Source: Candidatus Saccharimonadota bacterium
GTDB lineage: Bacteria; Patescibacteriota; Saccharimonadia; Saccharimonadales; Saccharimonadaceae
Length of the DNA: 64,000 nucleotides
Direction of reading: 5' to 3'
Assembly (NCBI GenBank): GCA_015999875.1
Contig: JAECRG010000003.1
Coordinates: 62,001-126,000, forward strand
Shown: positions 53,169-61,165 of the stretch, in pieces
Numbering within the stretch: the stretch's first letter is position 1
Layout of the letters: every line of letters begins with the position of its first letter
Program-made: the position numbers and the translations under genes
Notes under the pieces: generated by a model
The model's input: only the letters and a program-made list of their open reading frames with translations
What the model was told of the DNA's origin: nothing
The model's database searches: none

Positions 53169-53396
53169 ATGACATCTACGACCGAACAAAAACTCATGAA
53201 AGCATTTGGTGCACGTGTTGCAGCGGTACGAAAAAGTCGTGGATATACTCAGCAAGAGCTAGCCGAAGAAATCAGCATGAGCGTAGTGGCCATAGCCTAC
53301 ATCGAGACAGGAAAACGCTGGGCCAGGCTCGGCACACTCACAAAAATCGCCAACGCCCTACAGGTGGACGTTGCCGATTTATTCAAAAACATCTAG
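53169..53396 (+). CDS. XRE-family helix-turn-helix regulator
   Basis: 75 aa from ATG 53169. Nearly the whole protein is a Cro/CI HTH: RVAAVRKSRGYTQQELAEEISMSVVAIAYIETGKR followed by LTKIANALQVDVADLF. Likely binds the palindrome just upstream and controls itself and the divergent DUF4352-like gene. The longer frame from 53133 would lie in the operator. Confidence 0.88.
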   Translation: MTSTTEQKLMKAFGARVAAVRKSRGYTQQELAEEISMSVVAIAYIETGKRWARLGTLTKIANALQVDVADLFKNI

Positions 53397-53400
53397 CGCC

Positions 53401-54978
53401 TTATTTTATAGCTCTGATAAGCCCAGTAAACAGTGGGTGCGCACGATTTGGACGAGATTTTAGCTCAGGGTGAGCCTGTGTGGCTACGAAGTATTTACTC
53501 TCTGGTGCTTCGACAAATTCTACTAGTTTGCCATCTGGTGACGTGCCACTAATGACCAACCCACCTTTTTCGATCGCCTCGGTAAATGCTTGGTTTACTT
53601 CATAGCGATGGCGGTGTCGCTCTACTACTTCAGTAGCGCCGTAGGCTTCAGCTACCTTACTGCCCTCTTCGAGTACGGCATCGTAATCACCCAAGCGCAG
53701 TGTGCCGCCAGTTGACTCTTTGCCCTCTTGGCCGGCCATGATGTACACCACGTTGTGCGGCGTACCGCCATCGAATTCATTGCTATGTGCATCTTCCAGC
53801 CCACTACGGCGTGCAGCAGCGATCACCGCGACCTGCAAGCCTAGACACAAGCCAAGATACGGCTTACCAGTACGTAGCGCGTAGTCTGCCGCAGCGATCT
53901 TGCCGGAAATACCGCGCTCGCCGAAACCACCAGGCACTAGTAGTGCATCGACAGTGTCGAACTCGGTGTCGCTAGCTGTTTCTGCGTTGAGCCATTTGAT
54001 GTTGAGGTTTACTTCTTCGTGCCATGCGGCGCTTTTAAGCGCTTCGAGTACAGAGATGTAAGTATCTTCGTTGTCCATGTATTTAGCTACTAAGCCAACC
54101 GTCACATCGCGGTCACGTACAGTACTTTGCGCCAGCATGATATCTTCCCACTTGCGCAGATTTGGCACAGTATCGTTGCCGGTAAATTTAGTTAACACGT
54201 CGTTGATACTACTCTCAGCGATGATGATAGGGATTTTAAATACCGTCTTGGCGTTGTGGAGCATCACCACGGCGTCTTCGGCTACACCACTAAACTGAGC
54301 GATCTTTGCCGCCACGCCAGCAGGCGCTGGATCGTCTGTACGCACCACCACACAATCTGGTACGATACCAAATCCACGTAGCTCGTTGAGTGCGTTTTGC
54401 GCAGGCTTAGTCTTGAATTCTTTGCTTGTACCGATAAATGGCACATACACCACATGCACATACATACAATTTTCGCGACCCACGCGCCCAGCAAATTCAC
54501 GAATCGCTTCGACAAAGCTGAGACCTTCGTAGTCACCTACCGTGCCGCCGATTTCTACAATGTGCACATCACTACCGTCGGCAGCAAGCTCGATTGCGTC
54601 TTGGATTGCGCCCGTGAGATGTGGTACCAGCTGCACTGTCTTGCCGCCAAATTTACCTGCGCGCTCATCAGCGATAAGCTGGCTCAGCAGGCGTCCACTG
54701 AGTGTCGCATTTTTCTGTGTTAGCTCCAAATCCAAAAAGCGCTCATAATGCCCTAAGTCGAGATCCGTTTCTGCACCGTCTTTTGTGACGAAGCACTCGC
54801 CATGTTCCGCAGGATTCAAAAGACCCGCATCTACATTGAGATACGGATCGCATTTTTGGATCGAAATTGTTATGCCTTTGGCTTGGAGTACCGCACCTAT
54901 GCTAGCTGCTGTGATTCCTTTGCCGACTCCTGACAGTACACCGCCTGTCACGAAGATATATTTCTTAGATTTTCCCAT
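53401..54978 (-). CDS. pyrG: CTP synthase
   Basis: 525 aa. Amination of UTP to CTP. Synthetase domain with FVTGGVLSGVGKG, then the class I glutamine amidotransferase domain with the nucleophile GLCLGLQ and HPE near the C-terminus. ATG 54978 is chosen: GGGAG lies 6 nt upstream, and the longer frame from 54996 would place this site in coding sequence. Confidence 0.97.
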   Translation of the reverse strand: MGKSKKYIFVTGGVLSGVGKGITAASIGAVLQAKGITISIQKCDPYLNVDAGLLNPAEHGECFVTKDGAETDLDLGHYERFLDLELTQKNATLSGRLLSQLIADERAGKFGGKTVQLVPHLTGAIQDAIELAADGSDVHIVEIGGTVGDYEGLSFVEAIREFAGRVGRENCMYVHVVYVPFIGTSKEFKTKPAQNALNELRGFGIVPDCVVVRTDDPAPAGVAAKIAQFSGVAEDAVVMLHNAKTVFKIPIIIAESSINDVLTKFTGNDTVPNLRKWEDIMLAQSTVRDRDVTVGLVAKYMDNEDTYISVLEALKSAAWHEEVNLNIKWLNAETASDTEFDTVDALLVPGGFGERGISGKIAAADYALRTGKPYLGLCLGLQVAVIAAARRSGLEDAHSNEFDGGTPHNVVYIMAGQEGKESTGGTLRLGDYDAVLEEGSKVAEAYGATEVVERHRHRYEVNQAFTEAIEKGGLVISGTSPDGKLVEFVEAPESKYFVATQAHPELKSRPNRAHPLFTGLIRAIK

Positions 54979-55037
54979 GTTGGTCTCCCTGTCCATGGGA
55001 TTTTATTGTAGCATATTTAGGTATGTTGAGCGAACGC

Positions 55038-55580
55038 CTAACCTTCGTTCTTAGGCTCAGGCCTAGTTACTTTGTGTCCTATGTGCGTATACACATCATC
55101 AGCATGATCGCCCCCGGTACGTCTGTAGCCCGTAGCATGTAAGGATTTTCGACTACCCTGATTACCTTTTCTTACAGTTGCCCTGATACGCAAATGGCTG
55201 CCGACCGCTTCTTTCATATGTCGAGTTGCCGCATAGATCGCTTCGGCAGCAATCCTCTGACGCAAGTGATCTTTGTCCACCCAATAAGAGATCTCGGGAG
55301 ATGACTCATTTGACACATGAAATCCCCCTACGAGCTCGTCATTTTTTCTAATACCGTACACCACTATATCATCGCTACCCTGACGCTCGGCGACAGAGTC
55401 CGAAGTTCTATAGTCTCGCATATCGAGACCCCCTGCAAGTGCGTGATCATAATTGCCACTTACCGCAGCCGCATATGCCTCGTAGTCATCTTCTGCAAGT
55501 TGTTCGAGGCTTAAGTCTGGGTTTTCTGTGTCTATTTTCTGAGCCAATTCATTACGGATATGGCGCGTTCTATTTTGCAT
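55038..55580 (-). CDS. GNAT-family acetyltransferase, RimJ/RimL-like
   Basis: 180 aa. DELVGGFHVSNESSPEISYWVDKDHLRQRIAAEAI shows the strand 4/5 and Q/RxxGxA-like acetyl-CoA segment (here RQRIAAEAI), and the late RKGNQGSRKSLHATGY block is the typical NxxSxxxxxxxGF of RimJ-type enzymes. Acetylates an unknown amine. Extended -10 TG-C-TAATAT (55587-55592) lies 6 nt before the ATG. Confidence 0.8.
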   Translation of the reverse strand: MQNRTRHIRNELAQKIDTENPDLSLEQLAEDDYEAYAAAVSGNYDHALAGGLDMRDYRTSDSVAERQGSDDIVVYGIRKNDELVGGFHVSNESSPEISYWVDKDHLRQRIAAEAIYAATRHMKEAVGSHLRIRATVRKGNQGSRKSLHATGYRRTGGDHADDVYTHIGHKVTRPEPKNEG

Positions 55581-55667
55581 AATAATATATTAGCATAACT
55601 ACTTTGATATGTCAATGTTTGTGCTATAGTATCCGTATCATCCCAACGCAAGGAAGTGGTGATTCAA

Positions 55668-55958
55668 ATGAGTAAACTTATCGCACTCAACTGCGGGAAT
55701 ACTCGAATTATCAGAGTTACCGAGCAGATTGAAATGAGCGTGGTCGAAGCAAAGGTTGCGGCAGACAAGACACTAAAGGTCATCGTAAACTTACCCGAAT
55801 ATCCAGAAGACCGCATTCTTGAGATCTCCGGGCTGCACCACGCAAAGGATGGATGGGGAGTTCGGCATGTAGTCGGCACGATTATCGAAGAAGACGGCAC
55901 GATACAGGTCACCTTCTACGATAACATTTTCGAAGCTGATCCGCTGAACCTCAAGTAG
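55668..55958 (+). CDS. Small hypothetical protein (ORFan cassette 1)
   Basis: 96 aa from ATG 55668 (GTG 55656/55659 are alternatives; AAGGAA at 55650-55655). Beta-rich, with VVEAKVAADKTLKVIVNLPEYPEDRILEISGLHHA. Not recognised. Extended -10 TG-C-TATAGT (55625-55630) and a strong terminator make it a self-contained unit. Confidence 0.6.
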   Translation: MSKLIALNCGNTRIIRVTEQIEMSVVEAKVAADKTLKVIVNLPEYPEDRILEISGLHHAKDGWGVRHVVGTIIEEDGTIQVTFYDNIFEADPLNLK

Positions 55959-55959
55959 A

Positions 55960-56000
55960 CCCCGAAGGACTCTCTAAGCGAGAGGCCCTTCGGGGCTTTT
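55960..56000 (+). terminator. Terminator of ORFan cassette 1
   Basis: CCCCGAAGG (55960-55968) / CCTTCGGGG (55987-55995) with an inner CTCT/GAGA stem, followed by CTTTT. Confidence 0.88.
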
Positions 56001-56005
56001 CATTT

Positions 56006-57304
56006 CTAGTCGTTTTCGTGAGGTCGCGGGGCATCGGCGAGCACTTGCTCTGCCGTACTACCTTTTGCATAGGTGTGATTACACGCTTCGCACATAGACC
56101 AGTGGCTTACGAGTGGCTGCAAGATTTCCCAGCTGCGTATTACTTCTGCGTTGGATGTAAATATATGTTTGTGGCCACGTATCGCGTCCACAATCACCTG
56201 TTCGTACGCATCTGGCAACACTACATCTGCTGGGTAGCCGAACGAGAGGTGTGTTTCCTCGTATTCATATTCGTAGTCTGGCTTGAGCGTGTTGAGTGCA
56301 ATCTCTATACCCACTTCTGGCTGAATACGAAAGATTAGGCAATTGGTCTGTGCGTCATGGAATTTTTTGAAATATACTTTGATCTCTGTAAGCTTCTGAT
56401 CAAGCGCCTTACCTGTAGTAAGGTAAAAAGGTACACCGGTCCATTTCGGTGCATCTGATTCGAGTCGGACAGATACAAATGTCTCGGTGGTACTGCCGGG
56501 ATTTTGCACATCGTCCTGATACCCATCGTACTGCGCGCGAACAGTGGTACGCATATCTGCAGACTGCAAACTTTGCAACGCGTTAAGGCGATGTGTCGAG
56601 ACTTGACTCCAGTGCATGTCCCCCGGGATGTCCATAATCACAAGCGAAAGTAGCTGCATCAAGTGACCTTGCACAAGATCGCGTAGTGCACCTGTTTGTT
56701 CGTAGAACTGCGCCCTACCCTCGATATCGATAGATTCATAGGCGTGTATTTCGATCTTCTCTATCGCCGAATTGTCCCAGACATGGGCAAAAAGCGCGTT
56801 GTGGGCACGAAACGCCACGATGTTTTGCGCCATCTCTTTTGCGAGGTAATGGTCGATACGATACACTTGCTCGTCGTCGAACCATGCGTTGATCTGCTCG
56901 GCCATGCGTTTGGCGCTTTCTAGATCTGTACCAAACGGCTTTTCGAGCATGATCTTCACACGGTCGTCATTGAATCCTGCTTGGCCGAGTAGCTGTACGA
57001 TTTGGCCAGAAGCGGCTGGCGGTACAGACAAGTAGATGAGTAGCTGGTCGTCTTCAGAGAGGTTAACTGCCGTCTTGAGGCGTTCGTAATCTTCTGCCTT
57101 CGAAAGATCCATCGTCACGATACTTGTGCGCGACGCGAGGCCCGAGTCGCGGATGAGCATAGATTCATCGACTTCACGGCGTGATACACCGATAATTTCT
57201 AGATCGTCATACGTGCCAGCTTGTGTAATGCGCTCGAGCGCTGGAATAAGTTTGCGGCGGCTCAAGTCGCCAGTGATACCGAAGATGAGGAGTTTTGTAG
57301 TCAT
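56006..57304 (-). CDS. zwf: Glucose-6-phosphate 1-dehydrogenase
   Basis: 432 aa. First step of the oxidative pentose phosphate pathway. NADP-binding GITGDLSRRKLIPAL at the N-terminus, active-site RIDHYLAKEM near residue 155 and the C-terminal beta domain. Shorter than the usual about 490 aa. TATAAT (57313-57318) ends 8 nt before the ATG. Confidence 0.95.
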   Translation of the reverse strand: MTTKLLIFGITGDLSRRKLIPALERITQAGTYDDLEIIGVSRREVDESMLIRDSGLASRTSIVTMDLSKAEDYERLKTAVNLSEDDQLLIYLSVPPAASGQIVQLLGQAGFNDDRVKIMLEKPFGTDLESAKRMAEQINAWFDDEQVYRIDHYLAKEMAQNIVAFRAHNALFAHVWDNSAIEKIEIHAYESIDIEGRAQFYEQTGALRDLVQGHLMQLLSLVIMDIPGDMHWSQVSTHRLNALQSLQSADMRTTVRAQYDGYQDDVQNPGSTTETFVSVRLESDAPKWTGVPFYLTTGKALDQKLTEIKVYFKKFHDAQTNCLIFRIQPEVGIEIALNTLKPDYEYEYEETHLSFGYPADVVLPDAYEQVIVDAIRGHKHIFTSNAEVIRSWEILQPLVSHWSMCEACNHTYAKGSTAEQVLADAPRPHEND

Positions 57305-57358
57305 ATGTAATTATTATACACCTTTATATAGATCACTATAGAAACTATAGTGTATTTT

Positions 57359-57387
57359 TTGACATAACAGCCCCATCGGAGTATTGT
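57359..57387 (+). promoter_or_regulatory. Promoter of ORFan cassette 2
   Basis: -35 TTGACA (57359-57364), 17-bp spacer, -10 TATTGT (57382-57387). Confidence 0.7.
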
Positions 57388-57434
57388 ATACCCATCCTCG
57401 TACCTCGAGGAGTCCCCCGACAAAGGAGACACAC

Positions 57435-57806
57435 GTGATTATCAATGTGAACATAGAAGACTATCTGGCATTGTGGCGTGATATCAAGCAGTGGTACACC
57501 GCACGACGTGTACACCGACTGATTCACCACATGCGACTACTACGCGAAAGTGGTCAGAAAGTCGAAAAGATCACTAAAGCACCTTACGACTTGCATCAGC
57601 AGCACATCAACCGCATCAGCATATTGGACACATGGCACCGAGAGGCGTCGGAATTGGTCGAACGTGGGATACAGCTGTGCAAGTCCCCACTGCTCTCGAG
57701 TACCGACAAGGAGCGGCTCATTATGGCCAATGCGGCACTGTTTGCTCAAACAATCATGTGCGGCAATCTGCGCATGTACCTAGAGCAACAAGCTGAGCTG
57801 TCATGA
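57435..57806 (+). CDS. Small basic helical hypothetical protein (ORFan cassette 2)
   Basis: 123 aa from GTG 57435, 6 nt after AAAGGAG (57422-57428). Basic and all-helical (LALWRDIKQWYTARRVHRLIHHMRLLRES). No family recognised; a longer frame from 57384 would start inside the promoter. Followed by a terminator. Confidence 0.6.
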   Translation: MIINVNIEDYLALWRDIKQWYTARRVHRLIHHMRLLRESGQKVEKITKAPYDLHQQHINRISILDTWHREASELVERGIQLCKSPLLSSTDKERLIMANAALFAQTIMCGNLRMYLEQQAELS

Positions 57807-57825
57807 TGTCAAGAGGTACGAGTAC

Positions 57826-57884
57826 AGCACCCCGCCAGAGATGACGTCACCGCGAAGGCGCCTCTGGATACCGGGGTGCTTTTG
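57826..57884 (+). terminator. Terminator of ORFan cassette 2
   Basis: AGCACCCCG (57826-57834) / CGGGGTGCT (57872-57880), inner CCAGAG/CTCTGG stem, then TTTT. Confidence 0.82.
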
Positions 57885-57915
57885 CGTTCAGGGTTATTGT
57901 CAAAGTATTACTAAT

Positions 57916-57944
57916 TTTACAGTTATTATCTAAGGTTATATAAT
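57916..57944 (+). promoter_or_regulatory. Promoter of ORFan cassette 3
   Basis: -35 TTTACA (57916-57921), 17-bp spacer, -10 TATAAT (57939-57944). Start near 57951. Confidence 0.82.
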
Positions 57945-57986
57945 AACTATGTGCAAAACCGCACACAGACCTACCGAAAGGTTGCT

Positions 57987-58253
57987 ATGCCTTCAGCAAT
58001 GTTCTCTCCATCTCACTGCAACATCCCCCAGGAAGTATTGGACTATGAAGCAAGAGTTAATCGCATCACCGCGCTACGTCTATGGCTGCCCCGCAGGCTT
58101 TGGTGGCTCACTAGCCCGCTTCAGGGAAAGCTAGCCAACTTGCGATCAACATCGCTCGAAGCAGCACAGGACAGTCACGAGGCGGCGCTGTATCGACATG
58201 AGCGAGTCTGCCATGAAGGTGGCGACAGTATGGTCAACGGCCTTGCACCCTAA
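57987..58253 (+). CDS. Small basic hypothetical protein (ORFan cassette 3)
   Basis: 88 aa from ATG 57987, 5 nt after GAAAGG; a leaderless GTG at 57951 in the same frame is an alternative (100 aa). Helical, Trp/Arg-rich centre (LRLWLPRRLWWL), then HERVCHEGG. Not recognised. Followed by a 38-bp perfect palindrome. Confidence 0.52.
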   Translation: MPSAMFSPSHCNIPQEVLDYEARVNRITALRLWLPRRLWWLTSPLQGKLANLRSTSLEAAQDSHEAALYRHERVCHEGGDSMVNGLAP

Positions 58254-58267
58254 CAGGTAGCAGCCTC

Positions 58268-58305
58268 ATTCTCACTCGCAAACCATATGGTTTGCGAGTG
58301 AGAAT
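58268..58305. repeat. Perfect 38-bp palindrome
   Basis: Each arm is 19 nt (58268-58286 and 58287-58305) with centre CCATATGG and no spacer. No T-run follows. It could be a strong 3' hairpin of the preceding small gene or a binding site. Confidence 0.85.
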
Positions 58306-58368
58306 ATCGACAAATTCCGATAAGCCAACTTTTTAACAGCTCGTGCAGTTGCCCAAGAAATAGTAGAT

Positions 58369-58692
58369 ATGTATTATGTAGAACCCAAAAATATCAACGA
58401 GATTATTCAATACATCCAACACACAATCGCTCGCGTAGACCGGAATGAGCTTTCGACCTCCCAAGGCGCAAGTAATATAGTTGGCGCAACGCTTGCAAAT
58501 AACTCTATAGATATAGACAAATTGTATGACGCCGTTCCCTATTTGGAGAAACTAGTAGAGCTCGCAGCAGATATAGAGATATACGACGATAAGCAGCTTA
58601 GCTTCGACACACACCTTAAAGTATCAGTAGCTGCGGACTGGGAGCGAATCAAATCTTTTACCACGAATATAAAAAATTCGCTTCACAAATAA
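58369..58692 (+). CDS. Small acidic hypothetical protein
   Basis: 107 aa, acidic and helical (NINEIIQYIQHTIARVDRNELS, DKLYDAVPYLEKLVELAADIEI). No SD site seen. More A+T-rich than its neighbours. A 7-bp hairpin (58708-58726) lies after its stop. Not recognised. Confidence 0.58.
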   Translation: MYYVEPKNINEIIQYIQHTIARVDRNELSTSQGASNIVGATLANNSIDIDKLYDAVPYLEKLVELAADIEIYDDKQLSFDTHLKVSVAADWERIKSFTTNIKNSLHK

Positions 58693-58732
58693 ACCAAAGG
58701 CTTAGCTCAAGCTAGAAATTAGCTTGTACTGA

Positions 58733-59644
58733 CTAGAGCTGTATAATCACGTTATACGCGGCATTCTCTAAAATCTTTTGGCGTGTGAGCCGACCATTTG
58801 TGAAGTGTGGATATGGGTCTTTGAGTTTGGAGCCGTATTCTTGTTGCACCAACACACCGAGGTCCGGGTACTGTGATGGTACTTTGTCGAGCATATCCTG
58901 GGGGAATTCTATATCTAGATCGATACCTACTTTTGGTGCTTGGCCTGTTTTTTCTATAACGATTACATCGCAACCAAATAGACTATGATTTGGATGAGCT
59001 GGATGTTGCCCACTCTCGAGGCTAACGTAGTAATCTGCTTCTACGCCCGATTTCTTGAGGTTTGCATGGCGATTCATAGCACCTTCGTATGTCTCTTCGA
59101 TGGTCATAGGCTGCTCGTTTACACCAGTCTCGACTTTTTCACCATCTATGCGTACCGGCACACCTGCTCGACGCATCGCACGGCTGATGGCAGACTGCTT
59201 GATAGGGCTTTCGGTGCTCATGTAGACGAGTGGTAGCGAGGCAAAATACGTATCTACATTTGCAATGTCGCCATCTAGTAGCACAGGGTGAATACCCCGA
59301 ATCTCGTCGCCATAACCTACATCAGGCACAGGATTAAGCAGGAACACCTCAAGTCCATGTGCGTATGCATAGGTAATTTCCATAAGAGTGTTGCCACCAA
59401 TATAATTCTCTACGCCATTTTTCTCGTGATTGACGACGAGAATTGCGTCCGACGTATCGATCTTGGCAAAATGCTCATCGATGAAACCACGCTTGAGATG
59501 CGCATTTTTGTCGAGGTCGTCACCATAGCTATGGCCTTCGACAATGTTTGGTTTATCCACTTCGTAGCCACGCGCTTCGAGCTGCTGCTTGATGTCTGTC
59601 ATCTCTGGATCAAATTTCATTGATCCACATATCGTAATTTTCAT
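58733..59644 (-). CDS. Fusion: deoxyribosyltransferase-like domain plus inosine/xanthosine triphosphatase-like (DUF84/YjjX) domain
   Basis: 303 aa from ATG 59644, 7 nt after AGGAG. Residues 1-115 (ITICGSMKF, GNTLMEITYAYAHGLEVFLLN) resemble nucleoside 2-deoxyribosyltransferase-like folds. Residues about 135-303 match the DUF84/YjjX non-canonical purine NTPase: MSTESPIKQSAISRAMRRAG, VNEQPMTIEETYEGAMNRHA, YYVSLESG and the end GRLTRQKILENAAYNVIIQL. Last gene of the nrd operon, so nucleotide-pool cleaning is likely. Confidence 0.72.
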   Translation of the reverse strand: MKITICGSMKFDPEMTDIKQQLEARGYEVDKPNIVEGHSYGDDLDKNAHLKRGFIDEHFAKIDTSDAILVVNHEKNGVENYIGGNTLMEITYAYAHGLEVFLLNPVPDVGYGDEIRGIHPVLLDGDIANVDTYFASLPLVYMSTESPIKQSAISRAMRRAGVPVRIDGEKVETGVNEQPMTIEETYEGAMNRHANLKKSGVEADYYVSLESGQHPAHPNHSLFGCDVIVIEKTGQAPKVGIDLDIEFPQDMLDKVPSQYPDLGVLVQQEYGSKLKDPYPHFTNGRLTRQKILENAAYNVIIQL

Positions 59645-59645
59645 A

Positions 59646-60236
59646 TCATTTCTCCTGTAGGCGTTCGGGTAACGGCAATTCAAATTTAATTTCAGCTACG
59701 TCGTCCATAATGAAATCTTTTGGCAGGTAATTATACTGCTGGCGATAGGCTTCGGTAGCGGCACCAAACACGGCCTGTGACCAGTCGAAGCCGAGAGCAG
59801 CCGCAGTCGTGCGTACCGCCACCTCACTCTCACCTTCTATCTCGATAAACGGCTTAAGCCATGGCCACTCGTCTATCACTACTTCTGTGCCATCGGTCAT
59901 ATGCCAGGTTTCGCGTCGTGTTTCTTGGTAGCTTTTTGGTACTAAGCCAGCCTGTTTCTGAATTGCAATCGCGTCTTCAAAACTGCTCACCACAATTTCG
60001 ATCTCCTGCGCACTATGTAGACCATTTGCTCCATCAAATTCTTTGTAGGTCATGGTAGCCTTATCTCCTTCGTCGCGCACGCGCAAATACGCGTCTTTAG
60101 TACGGTCTACGAGATAAAATACTTGTCGTCGCATCACACGCATGGGCTGCACCAGTGTCGCCCCCGCTTCGCCTAGACGTGAACGTACATCGTCTATATC
60201 TACTTGGCAGAACTTCACTTCAATCTCTATCTTCAT
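59646..60236 (-). CDS. CYTH-domain protein (triphosphate tunnel metalloenzyme)
   Basis: 196 aa. The EIEVKF motif at residues 3-8 and alternating basic/acidic strands (YLRVRDEGDKATMTYKEF, ETRRETWHM, VVIDEWPWLKPFIEIEGES) define the CYTH family, including thiamine triphosphatase and class IV adenylyl cyclase. Hydrolyses or cyclises a triphosphate. Overlaps the flavin reductase stop by 4 nt and is followed 1 bp later by the fusion gene. Confidence 0.85.
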   Translation of the reverse strand: MKIEIEVKFCQVDIDDVRSRLGEAGATLVQPMRVMRRQVFYLVDRTKDAYLRVRDEGDKATMTYKEFDGANGLHSAQEIEIVVSSFEDAIAIQKQAGLVPKSYQETRRETWHMTDGTEVVIDEWPWLKPFIEIEGESEVAVRTTAAALGFDWSQAVFGAATEAYRQQYNYLPKDFIMDDVAEIKFELPLPERLQEK

Positions 60237-60796
60237 ATGATGCTCCCTAGTGGTAAATACGTTTTGGTCGGCAATACATCGTCTATACGCATGTTCTGCG
60301 CCGAATGCCGGTGCTGCACTACGTATTGTCGATTTCCTTGTTCGTCTTTACCACAATAAAATAGTTGTTCAGCCACATCGTTGTCACACTGTTCAGCTAT
60401 ATTACCATACACAATTGCGTATTCGTCGCTCACGGGTAATATACCCCCAACTTTGCAGGCGATATTGCGGTAGGCTTGTGGCAAATAGGGTGTGCGGATA
60501 GATGATGCATCAAACGGCATAGTCTGTATACCCGTGTTTGCGAGTTTATCTATGCCTTCATCATGACCCTTGTGTGAGCCAAAGTATGTCAGCTCATTGA
60601 CTAGCTCACTACTAGCTAGAGCTAGTACAAATTCACGACTGCTACGAATGAGCTGCATCGTGTAACTAGACTGTTTGACAGAAACCATCCACGACTGCTT
60701 GTCGCAACGATTCATCCATGTGACAGCCATACCGCTCGTGTATCCCGAGACCGCGTCGGTCGACAGCAGAAACGCGCAAGGATCCATCCTCTTCAT
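60233..60796 (-). CDS. Flavin reductase-like (FMN-binding) protein
   Basis: 187 aa, ATG 60796 seven nt after AGAGG. SGMAVTWMNRCDKQSWMVSVKQSSYTMQLIRSSREFVLALASSELV is the FMN-binding core of the flavin reductase-like split-barrel family, and YFGSHKGHDEGIDKLA follows. It probably reduces or binds flavin with NAD(P)H. Located inside the ribonucleotide reductase operon. Confidence 0.78.
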   Translation of the reverse strand: MKRMDPCAFLLSTDAVSGYTSGMAVTWMNRCDKQSWMVSVKQSSYTMQLIRSSREFVLALASSELVNELTYFGSHKGHDEGIDKLANTGIQTMPFDASSIRTPYLPQAYRNIACKVGGILPVSDEYAIVYGNIAEQCDNDVAEQLFYCGKDEQGNRQYVVQHRHSAQNMRIDDVLPTKTYLPLGSII

Positions 60797-60810
60797 CCTA
60801 GTACCTCTTT

Positions 60811-61161
60811 TTACGTTGTAACGTGTCCTGCTTCGATAGGGTCAGATGGTAATCTATAGACACTTTGATTACCCCTCATGTCATGCACTATCCGCCGCGC
60901 ATGCAGCGCCTGCTCAATTGCAAACACCACTGCATTGCCGATATACACCGGTGGATCTAATGGTTGGCCCTCGGCTTCTCTAAGTAGTAGCGAAGACTCG
61001 GTAATTTGCGCCTCTATCTCCGCTCCTAAAACCAAATCTGGCGCATAGCTTGTGACGATATCAACCGCCTTGTTGGCGAGCTCGCGCGTGATCGAAAGCT
61101 TCATCGCACGAGATGTATCCCGAAAATCCAGCGAAGTCACGCTCTTTCTTTCGAAAGTCAT
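60811..61161 (-). CDS. Small hypothetical protein in the nrd operon
   Basis: 116 aa, 4 bp after nrdB. Helical N-terminal half (MKLSITRELANKAVDIVTSYAPDLVLGAEIEAQITESS), a PPVYIGNAVVFAIEQALHARRIVHDM segment, no Cys. Not recognised and not NrdR, NrdI or NrdH. Confidence 0.62.
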   Translation of the reverse strand: MTFERKSVTSLDFRDTSRAMKLSITRELANKAVDIVTSYAPDLVLGAEIEAQITESSLLLREAEGQPLDPPVYIGNAVVFAIEQALHARRIVHDMRGNQSVYRLPSDPIEAGHVTT

Positions 61162-61165
61162 CGCG

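Noticed and set aside
57949-58134. 61-aa frame overlapping ORFan cassette 3
   Set aside because: Out of frame with the SD-supported 88-aa gene and without its own signal.
58708-58726. Short hairpin as terminator of the 107-aa gene
   Set aside because: 7-bp stem without a T-run; too weak to call.
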